From positions 109,552 through 173,551 of the forward strand of contig NZ_SCTC01000083.1 of the NCBI RefSeq assembly GCF_004299445.1: a stretch of 64,000 nucleotides of DNA, in the 5' to 3' direction. This document shows, in pieces, positions 1 through 7,404 of this stretch. This DNA comes from Phenylobacterium sp. Lineage in GTDB: Bacteria > Pseudomonadota > Alphaproteobacteria > Caulobacterales > Caulobacteraceae. Within the stretch, counting starts at the first letter, position 1. Each line of letters starts with the position of its first letter. Position numbers and translations under genes: made by a program. The notes beneath the pieces were generated by a model. The model had not been told where the DNA came from, did no database searches, and worked only from the letters and a program-made list of their open reading frames with translations.

Positions 1-225
1 CGTCGCCTCGACCGGCGTGACGCCAACGGCGGCGGCGGCCTGGCGATAATCCACCAGTCCCTCGGTCGGCAGCGAGTCCGGCTGGAACTTGGCGAGGTGA
101 TGCTCGCTGCGCACCCTCTCGATCGGGATGGCGGTCATCACCACGCCGCCCAGCACCCAGCCCAGGACCTGCAGGCCGACCACAAGGGCCAGCCACTTAT
201 GGATCTGGGTCGACAGCCTGAGCAT
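1..225 (-). CDS. PepSY-associated transmembrane protein, N-terminal fragment
   Basis: The first 75 codons of a reverse-strand gene that runs off the left edge. The visible protein starts MLRLSTQIHKWLALVVGLQV: a short basic segment with the H-K-W motif typical of PepSY-associated membrane proteins, then one hydrophobic helix (about residues 12-32), then a periplasmic-looking stretch. GGGAGAG sits 5 nt before the ATG. It is divergent from copA with a 69-bp gap, so it probably belongs to the same metal-handling locus; PepSY membrane proteins often accompany copper or iron genes. The remainder, including any PepSY domain, is outside the window, so the family call rests on the N-terminus and context. 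Confidence 0.6.
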   Translation of the reverse strand, partial: MLRLSTQIHKWLALVVGLQVLGWVLGGVVMTAIPIERVRSEHHLAKFQPDSLPTEGLVDYRQAAAAVGVTPVEAT

Positions 226-294
226 CACGAACTCTCCCGAGCGGGCGCAGCGGCGCCCGATTCCCGCCACCAGTAGAGCCTAGGTCCCGACAGC

Positions 295-2010
295 ATGCGC
301 CCCCGCGCCACCGCTTTTCCCGATCGACGACAGATCCTCACCGGCGCCGCCGCGCTGAGCGCCGCCGGCGCGCTGCCCCACTGGGCGCACAGCCAGACGC
401 CCGGGATCACGCCCCGCCGGACGCTGTCGGGCGAAGAGATCGCGCTGACGATCGACCATGCGCCGCTGCGCATCAACGGCCGCGCCGGCCACGGCATCGC
501 GATCAACGGCACGGTCCCCGGTCCTCTGATCCGGCTGAAGGAAGGCCAGAACGTCCGCATCGCCGTCACCAACCGGCTTTCCGAGGACACCTCGATCCAC
601 TGGCATGGCCTGATCCTGCCCTTCCAAATGGACGGCGTTCCTGGCGTCAGCTTCCCCGGCATCAAGCCTGGTCAGACCTTCGTCTACGAATTCCCCATCG
701 TTCAGGCCGGGACCTACTGGTACCACAGCCACTCGGGCCTCCAGGAGCTGGAGGGCCACTATGCGCCGCTGGTGATCGACCCCAAGGGCGCCGACCCCGT
801 GGCCTACGACCGCGAGCATGTGGTCGTGCTGTCAGACTACAGCTTCACCCACCCCCACGTGCTGATGAAGAAGCTCAAGCAGGAGGGGGGCCACTTCAAC
901 CGCCAGAAGCAGACGGTGGCGGGGCTGCTGGCGGGCAAGGACCAGTCTTTGAAAGACCGGGTCGAATGGGCGGCCATGCGAATGGACGCCACCGACATCC
1001 TCGACGTGACGGCCTCGACCTACCACTACCTGGCCAATGGCCACGGCCTCCAGGACAACTGGACCGGCCTCTTCACGCCGGGCGAGCGGGTGCGCATCCG
1101 GCTGGTCAACGCGGCGGCCATGACCCTCTTCAACGTCCGCATCCCGGGCCTCGCCATGACCGTGGTGCAGGCCGACGGCCAGGATGTGCGCCCTGTCGAG
1201 GTCGATGAACTGCAGATCGCCAACGCCGAGACCTACGACGTCGTTGTCACGCCCACGCAGGATCGGCCCTACGCCCTTGTGGCCGAGGCGGCCGACCGCT
1301 CGGGCCTGGTCCGCGCCACGCTGTCGCCGCGCCCCGGCCTGATCGCCGACGCGCCGCCCCTGCGCGCCCGCCCGATCCTCACGATGAAGGACATGGGCAT
1401 GGACATGGCCGGTCACGCGGGCATGGACCACGGCGGCGGCGGCGGGCACACGATGTCGATGCTGGACCCGAAGAACGCGCCGCAGGTGCGCCAGGGCCCC
1501 GGCGTGCAGATGATCTCGCCGATGCCCGTCGATCGGGTCGCCGACCGCCCGACCGGCCTGGAGACCGAGCCGGGCCGCATCCTGACCTACGCGAACCTCG
1601 TAGCGCTGCAGCCGAACCCCGACACGCGCCCGCCGTCGCGGTCGATGGAGATCCATCTGACCGGCAACATGGAGCGGTTCATGTGGGCCTTCGACGGCGA
1701 GAAGTTCAGCGAGATCACCAAACCCATACCGTTCCGCCGCGACGAGCGGGTCCGCGTGACCCTGGTCAACGACTCCATGATGAACCACCCGATCCACCTG
1801 CACGGGCACTTCATGGATCTGGTGAACGGCAATCCCGGCCACCAGCCGCGCAAGCACACGATCAACGTCATGCCGGGCGGCAAGGCCTCCTTCGACCTCA
1901 CCGCCGACGCGCCCGGCGACTGGGCCTTCCACTGCCACATGCTGCTGCACATGCACGCCGGCATGTTCAAGGTCGTGACGGTGCGCCCTCTGGACGGAGA
2001 GGCCGCGTGA
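295..2010 (+). CDS. copA: Copper resistance protein A, periplasmic multicopper oxidase
   Basis: 571 aa, the normal length for CopA. A twin-arginine-like signal (DRRQILTGAAALSAAG, residues 10-25) implies Tat export. All four copper-binding signatures of multicopper oxidases are present: HWHG near 102-105, YHSHSG at 143-148, HPIHLHGHF near 497, and FHCHMLLHMHAGM near 545-557. A Met/His-rich insert (KDMGMDMAGHAGMDHG, about 365-385) is the CopA-specific copper-loading region. Known role of the family: oxidation of Cu(I) and periplasmic copper tolerance. The stop codon overlaps the copB start (TGATG), so the two are translationally coupled. No Shine-Dalgarno precedes the ATG; the gene may be leaderless or start slightly elsewhere. 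Confidence 0.95.
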   Translation: MRPRATAFPDRRQILTGAAALSAAGALPHWAHSQTPGITPRRTLSGEEIALTIDHAPLRINGRAGHGIAINGTVPGPLIRLKEGQNVRIAVTNRLSEDTSIHWHGLILPFQMDGVPGVSFPGIKPGQTFVYEFPIVQAGTYWYHSHSGLQELEGHYAPLVIDPKGADPVAYDREHVVVLSDYSFTHPHVLMKKLKQEGGHFNRQKQTVAGLLAGKDQSLKDRVEWAAMRMDATDILDVTASTYHYLANGHGLQDNWTGLFTPGERVRIRLVNAAAMTLFNVRIPGLAMTVVQADGQDVRPVEVDELQIANAETYDVVVTPTQDRPYALVAEAADRSGLVRATLSPRPGLIADAPPLRARPILTMKDMGMDMAGHAGMDHGGGGGHTMSMLDPKNAPQVRQGPGVQMISPMPVDRVADRPTGLETEPGRILTYANLVALQPNPDTRPPSRSMEIHLTGNMERFMWAFDGEKFSEITKPIPFRRDERVRVTLVNDSMMNHPIHLHGHFMDLVNGNPGHQPRKHTINVMPGGKASFDLTADAPGDWAFHCHMLLHMHAGMFKVVTVRPLDGEAA

Positions 2011-3131
2011 TGCGCCTTGCGATCCTGGCCGCCGCCGCGCTCGCGACGCCCGCTTTAGCCCAGCCCGCGGATCCCCACGCGGGCCACAGGACGCCTGAGG
2101 CGACCGCGCCGCCCGCCCCATCCGATCCCCATGCGGGTCACAAGATGCCGGAGGCGAAGAGCGCCGACCCGCACGCCGGCCACCGCATGCCCGCGCCCGC
2201 GGGGCAGCCTGCAGATCCGCACGCGGGGCACAGGATGCCGAAGACGAGCCCAGCGGCCCCTGCCGACCCGCATGCAGGTCACATGATGCCTGCGTCGCCC
2301 GCCGCGGCCGATCCTCATGCCGGCCACATGATGCCGGAGGCGAAGAGCGCCGACCCGCACGCCGGCCACAACATGTCGGCTCCCCAAGGCGTCGTGGGCA
2401 ACGCACCGGCGCCGCCCATCCCGGCCGACCACGCCGCCGACCGCTTCTTCCCGCCGCAGGTCATGGCCGCCGCGCGGGAGACCTTGCGCCGGGAACATGG
2501 CGTCATGCGGTGGACGACGGTGATGGTCGAGACGGCCGAGGTCCGCCCGACCGGGCACGGCACGGGCTTCGGCTGGGAAGCCAGCGCCTCCTACGGCGGC
2601 GATATCCACCGCGTCGTTCTGAAGACCGAGGGCGACGGCGCCGGGGATGACCTGGAGGCCGCCGAGGTCCAGGCGCTGTATGCGCGCGCCATCGGGCCCT
2701 ATTTCAACCTGCAGGCCGGCGTGCGTCAGGACTTCCAGCCCCGTCCCCGCCGCACCTATGCGACCCTCGGCGTCGAGGGCCTCGCCCCCTACTGGTTCGA
2801 AGTCGGCGCCCAGGCCTTTCTCTCCGACAAGGGCGACATCTCGGCTCGTCTGGAAGGCTCGTACGACCTGCGCCTCACCCAGAAACTGATCCTTGAGCCC
2901 CGCGGCGAAATCAATATCGCCGCCAGTCGCGACAGGGCCATCGGCGTGGGCTCTGGCGTCACCGACCTAGAGCTGGGTCTGCGTCTCCGCTACGCCTTCA
3001 CCCCGGAGTTCGCGCCCTATGTCGGCGTGAACTGGGAGCGCAAACTCGGCGACACCGCCGACCTCGCCCGGCTCGCCGGAGATTCCCGCAGCGACACCCG
3101 CCTCGTGGTCGGCCTGCGCGCCTGGTTCTAG
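2010..3131 (+). CDS. copB: Copper resistance protein B, outer-membrane barrel with DPHAGH repeats
   Basis: 373 aa. I chose the ATG that overlaps the copA stop because it begins a clear signal peptide (MRLAILAAAALATPALA). Residues about 20-125 hold seven copies of a DPHAGHxMP unit, a histidine/methionine-rich metal-binding region. The rest (from FGWEASASYGGDIHRV onward) has the alternating pattern and terminal aromatic (LRAWF) of the CopB beta-barrel family. CopB is known as the outer-membrane partner of CopA in copper resistance. The open frame extends upstream to 1683, but that part is an out-of-frame shadow of copA. Confidence 0.93.
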   Translation: MRLAILAAAALATPALAQPADPHAGHRTPEATAPPAPSDPHAGHKMPEAKSADPHAGHRMPAPAGQPADPHAGHRMPKTSPAAPADPHAGHMMPASPAAADPHAGHMMPEAKSADPHAGHNMSAPQGVVGNAPAPPIPADHAADRFFPPQVMAAARETLRREHGVMRWTTVMVETAEVRPTGHGTGFGWEASASYGGDIHRVVLKTEGDGAGDDLEAAEVQALYARAIGPYFNLQAGVRQDFQPRPRRTYATLGVEGLAPYWFEVGAQAFLSDKGDISARLEGSYDLRLTQKLILEPRGEINIAASRDRAIGVGSGVTDLELGLRLRYAFTPEFAPYVGVNWERKLGDTADLARLAGDSRSDTRLVVGLRAWF

Positions 3132-3156
3132 CGGCCGCGCGGGGGCGGCGCCGAGA

Positions 3157-3187
3157 CCTCCGCCTCCCTAGGCTCGGGAGGCAGAGG
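3157..3187. terminator. Hairpin between convergent genes
   Basis: CCTCCGCCTCCC (3157-3168) and GGGAGGCAGAGG (3176-3187) pair with one mismatch around a 7-nt loop. It lies between the convergent copB and DUF3618 genes, so it could terminate both strands. There is no T run, so this is a structural call only. Confidence 0.45.
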
Positions 3188-3198
3188 CCCGGGTCGCG

Positions 3199-4035
3199 CT
3201 AGTGCGCGCGCCCTTCCAGGTCTTCCTTGACCGTTCGGGCGCCGGCTTCGGCGATCGCCTGGGCCTTTTCGGCCAGGGTGGCGCCCTCGCCTTCCGGGCC
3301 GGTCTGGCGATGCAGTTCGTCCTTCACCTGCTCATAGGCGCGCTGGGCCACGTCCTTGACCTGATCGAGCGAGGCCTTCGCCGCGTCGGCCGCCTTGGTC
3401 CGGGCGGGACCGAAGTAGCGCCGCTCGACGGGGCTCGCCGGCAGAGCCGCGCCGATCGCCGCGCCGACCGCAAGTCCGATGGCGCCGATCACCAGCGGCT
3501 CGTGGTCCAGGGTGTCGTCGAACCGCCGCTTCGCCAGGCGACCGTACTCGCCGGCCTTGTCCTGGGCGACGTGAGCATACTCGGACGCCTTGTCGCGAAC
3601 CGCCGAGAGGCTGTCGCCCGCATGACTCTGGACGCTGGACAGCCGCTGCTTGGCCTGCTCGGCGGTTTCCGAGAGGCGCGCCTTGGCCTGCTCGGCCTTG
3701 GCCTTCACGCGGGCCCGGATCGACTCGTCGTCGTCGTAGCCCTCGTGGACCGGATAGTAGCCGGCGGGATACCCCGTGCCCCCGCTCGAGCGTCGGGTCT
3801 GGCCGATGGCCAGCCACGCCACGCCCAGGCCGATCAGCGCGATCGGGATCGGGTTCTCGCGCAGCTGCTCCACCGCCGTCGTCAGCACCTTGTTGCTGGT
3901 TCCGCCCATGATCTTCGTCGCCTCATCGAACAGTTCTTTGGGTTGCATCTTGTCTTTCAGGGCCTCGACCGTCCGGTCGATGCGGCCGCGCGCGTCCTCG
4001 ACCTCGCGTTCCAGCTCGGCGGGTGTCTTGGTCAT
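3199..4035 (-). CDS. DUF3618 domain protein with glycine-zipper membrane segment
   Basis: 278 aa. Start set at MTKTPAELEREVEDARGRID, the usual beginning of DUF3618 proteins; its ATG overlaps the TGA of the upstream gene by 4 nt (ATGA). Order: DUF3618 motif (residues 1-45), a first hydrophobic segment (IPIALIGLGVAWLAIG), a long charged amphipathic region of AKxKAEQAK-type repeats with coiled-coil character (about 110-175), a glycine-zipper helix (VIGAIGLAVGAAIGAAL), then a second charged tail. Function is unknown; such proteins sit with holin-like and stress proteins in alphaproteobacterial envelope-stress clusters. The zipper helix is nearly repeated in the small protein at 5256-5519. Confidence 0.85.
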   Translation of the reverse strand: MTKTPAELEREVEDARGRIDRTVEALKDKMQPKELFDEATKIMGGTSNKVLTTAVEQLRENPIPIALIGLGVAWLAIGQTRRSSGGTGYPAGYYPVHEGYDDDESIRARVKAKAEQAKARLSETAEQAKQRLSSVQSHAGDSLSAVRDKASEYAHVAQDKAGEYGRLAKRRFDDTLDHEPLVIGAIGLAVGAAIGAALPASPVERRYFGPARTKAADAAKASLDQVKDVAQRAYEQVKDELHRQTGPEGEGATLAEKAQAIAEAGARTVKEDLEGRAH

Positions 4036-4433
4036 TGGGGGTTCCCCTTCATGAGGTCTGCGTCCTTCTTGAGTTGCCGGGCGGTCCGGTCGGGCGCGAG
4101 GCCCTTGATCGAGATCGCCTTCATTCCGGCGCGAACCAGCACGTAGCCGACGCACGCCACGCCGGCGCCGACCAGCAGCGACGCCCAGATCGGGTCCATG
4201 ATCTTCGACAGGGCCAGCACCAGCGCCTGCAACAGCACGAGAAGCGCCGCCACCAGCAGCAGGGCCCCGGCGGCGATGTCGGCGACCGCCTTGCCCGCCG
4301 CGCTCAGCTTTTCCGCAACCTCGGCCCGGACGAGCTCGGCCTCCTTGCGCACCAGTCCGGCGATGTCGCCGCCCAGTTGGCCCAGAAGGTCGGCCACGCC
4401 GGCCCCTCTCGGCGAGGGTCCGCCGCCGTCCAT
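4032..4433 (-). CDS. Holin-superfamily III-like membrane protein
   Basis: 133 aa. Pattern of the Phage_holin_3_6 family: an amphipathic N-terminus (LLGQLGGDIAGLVRKEAELV) followed by two hydrophobic helices (about 48-75 and 82-105) and a short basic tail. Despite the family name, chromosomal members in this context are not lysis genes; they are commonly adjacent to DUF3618 genes, as here. It starts 3 nt after the stop of the upstream gene and overlaps the downstream one by 4 nt, so all three form one operon. Exact role unknown. Confidence 0.8.
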   Translation of the reverse strand: MDGGGPSPRGAGVADLLGQLGGDIAGLVRKEAELVRAEVAEKLSAAGKAVADIAAGALLLVAALLVLLQALVLALSKIMDPIWASLLVGAGVACVGYVLVRAGMKAISIKGLAPDRTARQLKKDADLMKGNPQ

Positions 4434-4436
4434 GGC

Positions 4437-5093
4437 CTAGCGACCTCCGACGGGAGGCGTCGTCGTGGGATAGGTCTCGCCCAGCCCCGCGGTCCCGTCC
4501 TCGGCGGCAAGCGCCGGGTCGGCATCGATGTCGGAAGCCTTGAACCCGCTGGCGTCCTCAACCGGTGGCGCGGCGAGACCGCCGCCAAAGGCCGCCGTCG
4601 GCGATCTGTCCAGCATGTCGGCGCCGGCCAGCGTCAGGTCTGCGTCGCCCAGGCCGCTGGACGAGTCGGGCTCGCTGGCCCGGGCAAATCTCCCGATCGC
4701 CAGCCCCACGAGAACCGCGCCGCCGATAAAGGCCGCCGGGTTCTTGCGGCCGAAGTCGCGCACGGCGTTCATCAGGTCGCCGGGCTCCTTGTCGGCAAGG
4801 TTGCGCGATAGGCTTTCCAGCCCGTCCGCCGCCTGGCGCACCAGCCGCGAGGCCGGAGTCTGGTCGTTCTGGTCCAGGTCATCGCCCGCGCGGCGGACCG
4901 CGTTGGCGAAATCGCCCAGGGTCTTCGTCGCCACCTGGGTTCCGCGCCGCGCTTCGGCCTGCACGCGGTCCTGCGCCACGTGTGCGAAGCTCTGCGCCTC
5001 GGCCTTCAGGGTCTGGCCGGCCTGGCCAATGAGGTCCTTCGCCTGGGCGCTGCGGCCGGTGGGCGTTGTGCTGTTCGTCGGGATGTCGGTCAT
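4437..5093 (-). CDS. Nutrient-deprivation-induced-like protein
   Basis: 218 aa, first gene of the three-gene operon. The N-terminal half is amphipathic and alanine/charged-rich (AQAKDLIGQAGQTLKAEAQS), resembling the nutrient deprivation-induced proteins of rhizobia that precede holin-like and DUF3618 genes. One hydrophobic segment (NPAAFIGGAVLVGLAIGRFA, about 119-138) follows, then an acidic, low-complexity tail. It is probably a membrane-anchored stress protein. I looked upstream for an EcfG-type promoter (GGAAC, 16-17 nt, CGTT) and did not find one. Assignment is by layout and composition, not a catalytic motif. Confidence 0.65.
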   Translation of the reverse strand: MTDIPTNSTTPTGRSAQAKDLIGQAGQTLKAEAQSFAHVAQDRVQAEARRGTQVATKTLGDFANAVRRAGDDLDQNDQTPASRLVRQAADGLESLSRNLADKEPGDLMNAVRDFGRKNPAAFIGGAVLVGLAIGRFARASEPDSSSGLGDADLTLAGADMLDRSPTAAFGGGLAAPPVEDASGFKASDIDADPALAAEDGTAGLGETYPTTTPPVGGR

Positions 5094-5255
5094 ATTGCTC
5101 TCCGCCAGGCAGGGACGCCGCGGCGTCGCAGCGTCGGCCGCGCGCCTTGGGGGCTAAACGCAGCTCTGGCGGTTAGGCGCCTACGGCCAAGCCGCAAGCG
5201 TCTCTTTTTCAGGAGGAACGTCGGACGCCCGACATAGCGGCCCGAAGTTTGCGGC

Positions 5256-5519
5256 TTAGCGGCGGCTGCGCCGATGCATCAGCGCCGCGCCGATCGCGAC
5301 CCCGACCGCGAGGCCGATCGCGCCCATCGCGAGGGCTTCGCGGTCCATCGCCGCCTGCAGGCTGCGACGGGCCGAGCGGCTGAGGCGCCGCAGGCGGCTC
5401 AGCGGGTTTTCGTCATAGCCCTCGTAGATCTCGAACGGGCCCGCCAGCCCCTCGGGCTTTACATGCCGGCCGAAACTGTCGCCGGCCAGTTTGCGCGTCG
5501 CGTCGTCGAAGATTCCCAT
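5256..5519 (-). CDS. Small glycine-zipper membrane protein
   Basis: 87 aa from MGIFDDATRKLAG; an in-frame ATG 9 codons upstream (5546) is possible but its added residues look non-coding. The N-terminal half is charged with a tyrosine-rich patch (GPFEIYEGYDENPLSRLRRL). The C-terminus is one helix, MGAIGLAVGVAIGAAL, followed by basic HRRSRR. That helix nearly copies the zipper in the DUF3618 protein of the neighbouring operon, down to the preceding DxE. This suggests a shared membrane-packing module and a related role. No function known. Confidence 0.7.
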   Translation of the reverse strand: MGIFDDATRKLAGDSFGRHVKPEGLAGPFEIYEGYDENPLSRLRRLSRSARRSLQAAMDREALAMGAIGLAVGVAIGAALMHRRSRR

Positions 5520-5638
5520 CGGTCGCACCCTAACTCTCCGGTGCATGTGCCTCGCGGCGACAGCCCCTGCAAGCCTTAGACGTCAGCCACCGCGTCAAAC
5601 CCCAGGCGGCCAGCCTCGTTACACACTATACGAGAAAT

Positions 5639-7297
5639 ATGACGCGTCCCTTTATCGCTCCAGTCCTCTCGCTGCTGATCTTTGGCGCAGGCTCTGCGCA
5701 GGCGCAGGCGATCTCCGCGCAGCGGTTGTCCGACATCACCCGCGAGCTCGCGTCCGAGCCCTATGCCGGACGTGGTCCGGGCGGCCCGGGCGAGCCCCGC
5801 ACCATCGACTTCATCGTCAGTCAGTTCCAGGCGCTGGGCCTGAAGCCGGCCGGCGACAGGGGCGGCTGGACGCAGGACGTGCCCCTGCGCCGCTTCCAGA
5901 CCGAGCCGGGCGGGACCTACACCCTCACCGTCAACGGCAGATCCACGTCGCTGGCGACCCAGAAGGATCTGCGCATCGAGACCCAGCGTCCGGTCGAGCG
6001 TGTGGCGATCCGCGCCGCCCCCATGGTCTTCGTGGGCTATGGCGTCACCGCGCCGGAACGCGGCTGGGACGATTTCAAGGGCGTCGATCTCAAGGGCAAG
6101 ATCGCGATCGTCCTCATCAACGACCCCGACTTCGAGGCGACCTCGCTCGACCCGGTCTCAGGGAAGTTCGGCGGCAAGGCGGCGACCTACTACGCACGCT
6201 GGGTCTACAAGTACGAGGAGGCCGCCCGTCGGGGCGCCCTCGGCATGCTTATCGTCCACGAGACGGCCGGCGCAGCCTACGGCTGGAACACCGTGGTGGC
6301 GCCCAACGGCGAGAGTTTCGACGTCGTGCGCAAGGACCCGGCCAAGGACAAGCTGCTGTTGCAGGGCTGGATCCAGCGCGATCTCACGGTTCAATTGTTC
6401 AAGGACGCCGGCCTCGACTTCGAAGCCGAGAAGGCCCGCGCCAGAACCGCCGCCTTCACGCCCGTTCCGCTCAAGGGCACCACGTTCTCGGCCGACTATC
6501 GCAACACGGTCACGCAGTTGAAGAGCCAGAACGTGCTGGCCGCGCTGCCCGGCGCCAAGCGGCCGGACGAGACGATCCTCTACGCCGCCCACTGGGATGC
6601 CTACGGCGTCGATCCCGCCGATCCGACCGGCAAGACGATCCGCCCGGGCGCCGTCGACGACGCCGTGGGCGTCGCCGGCGTGATCGAGACCGCGCGCGCG
6701 TTCAAGGCCGGGCCGCCTCCCGAGCGCACCATTCTCTTCGCCGCCTGGACCGCCGAGGAGCGCGGCCTCCTGGGCAGCGAGTACTACGCCCAGCAGGCCG
6801 AGGCCTCGCTCGCCAAGATGGTCGCCAACTACACCTTCGATGTCCTGCAGACCGCGGGCCCGGCAAAGGACGTGGTGCTGGTGGGCTCGGGGCAGAACGA
6901 GCTGGAGGCCCATCTGGCCGGTGTCGCCGCCCGGCACGGCCGCACGATCACCCCCGACCCGCGGCCGGAGCGCGCCCTCTTCTACCGCGCCGACCACTTC
7001 TCGGTCGCCAAGCGCGGCGTGCCCACTGTGCTCTTCATGGGCATGAGCGGCGGCGCGGACCTCGTCTCGGGCGGCAAGGCCGCCGGCGACAAGTGGGTCG
7101 AGGACTACACCGCCCGATGCTACCACCAGACCTGCGACGTGTGGGCCGCCGATCAGGACTACCGGGGCGCGGCCGACGACGTGAACCTGGCGTTCGAGGC
7201 GGGACGCGACCTTGCCAACTCCACCGCCTGGCCCGATTGGAACGCCTCGTCCGAGTTCAAGCCAGTCCGCGCCGCGAGCGCCGGGCGGCGCCGCTAG
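5639..7297 (+). CDS. Secreted M28-family metallopeptidase
   Basis: 552 aa with a signal peptide (cleavage likely after AQA, about residue 23). Zinc ligands of the M28 aminopeptidase fold are visible: the H-x-D motif in AHWDAYG near 316, the bridging aspartate in VDDAVGV near 340, the catalytic glutamates in WTAEERGLLG near 370, and a late histidine in RADHFSVAKRGVP near 450. Between the signal and the catalytic part is a PA-like insert (residues about 110-220), common in this family. Predicted periplasmic or exported aminopeptidase/carboxypeptidase. It is a single gene with a weak Shine-Dalgarno. Confidence 0.9.
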   Translation: MTRPFIAPVLSLLIFGAGSAQAQAISAQRLSDITRELASEPYAGRGPGGPGEPRTIDFIVSQFQALGLKPAGDRGGWTQDVPLRRFQTEPGGTYTLTVNGRSTSLATQKDLRIETQRPVERVAIRAAPMVFVGYGVTAPERGWDDFKGVDLKGKIAIVLINDPDFEATSLDPVSGKFGGKAATYYARWVYKYEEAARRGALGMLIVHETAGAAYGWNTVVAPNGESFDVVRKDPAKDKLLLQGWIQRDLTVQLFKDAGLDFEAEKARARTAAFTPVPLKGTTFSADYRNTVTQLKSQNVLAALPGAKRPDETILYAAHWDAYGVDPADPTGKTIRPGAVDDAVGVAGVIETARAFKAGPPPERTILFAAWTAEERGLLGSEYYAQQAEASLAKMVANYTFDVLQTAGPAKDVVLVGSGQNELEAHLAGVAARHGRTITPDPRPERALFYRADHFSVAKRGVPTVLFMGMSGGADLVSGGKAAGDKWVEDYTARCYHQTCDVWAADQDYRGAADDVNLAFEAGRDLANSTAWPDWNASSEFKPVRAASAGRRR

Positions 7298-7404
7298 GGC
7301 GCGTAAGGTACAGTTTGTCGCAGGGGACCTCTTGGCGGGTTGATCCCCACGCGCCGCGCTGATTTGTTCGCCGCCCAACAGATCCGCCAAGTGGCAGTGG
7401 GGTC

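Noticed and set aside
1683..2009. A 109-codon 5' extension of copB
   Set aside because: It overlaps copA out of frame and is Arg/Pro/His noise; the signal peptide begins at the ATG at 2010.
2070..2390. Direct repeats as a possible CRISPR-like array
   Set aside because: They are in-frame coding repeats (DPHAGH units) of CopB with irregular spacing.
4032..4433. Holin-like gene as evidence of a prophage
   Set aside because: It is embedded in a DUF3618 stress-type operon, a normal chromosomal context; no phage structural, integrase or lysis genes adjoin.
5094..5255. EcfG-type general-stress promoter upstream of the DUF3618 cluster
   Set aside because: I looked for GGAAC with CGTT at 16-17 nt on the relevant strand and found no matching pair.
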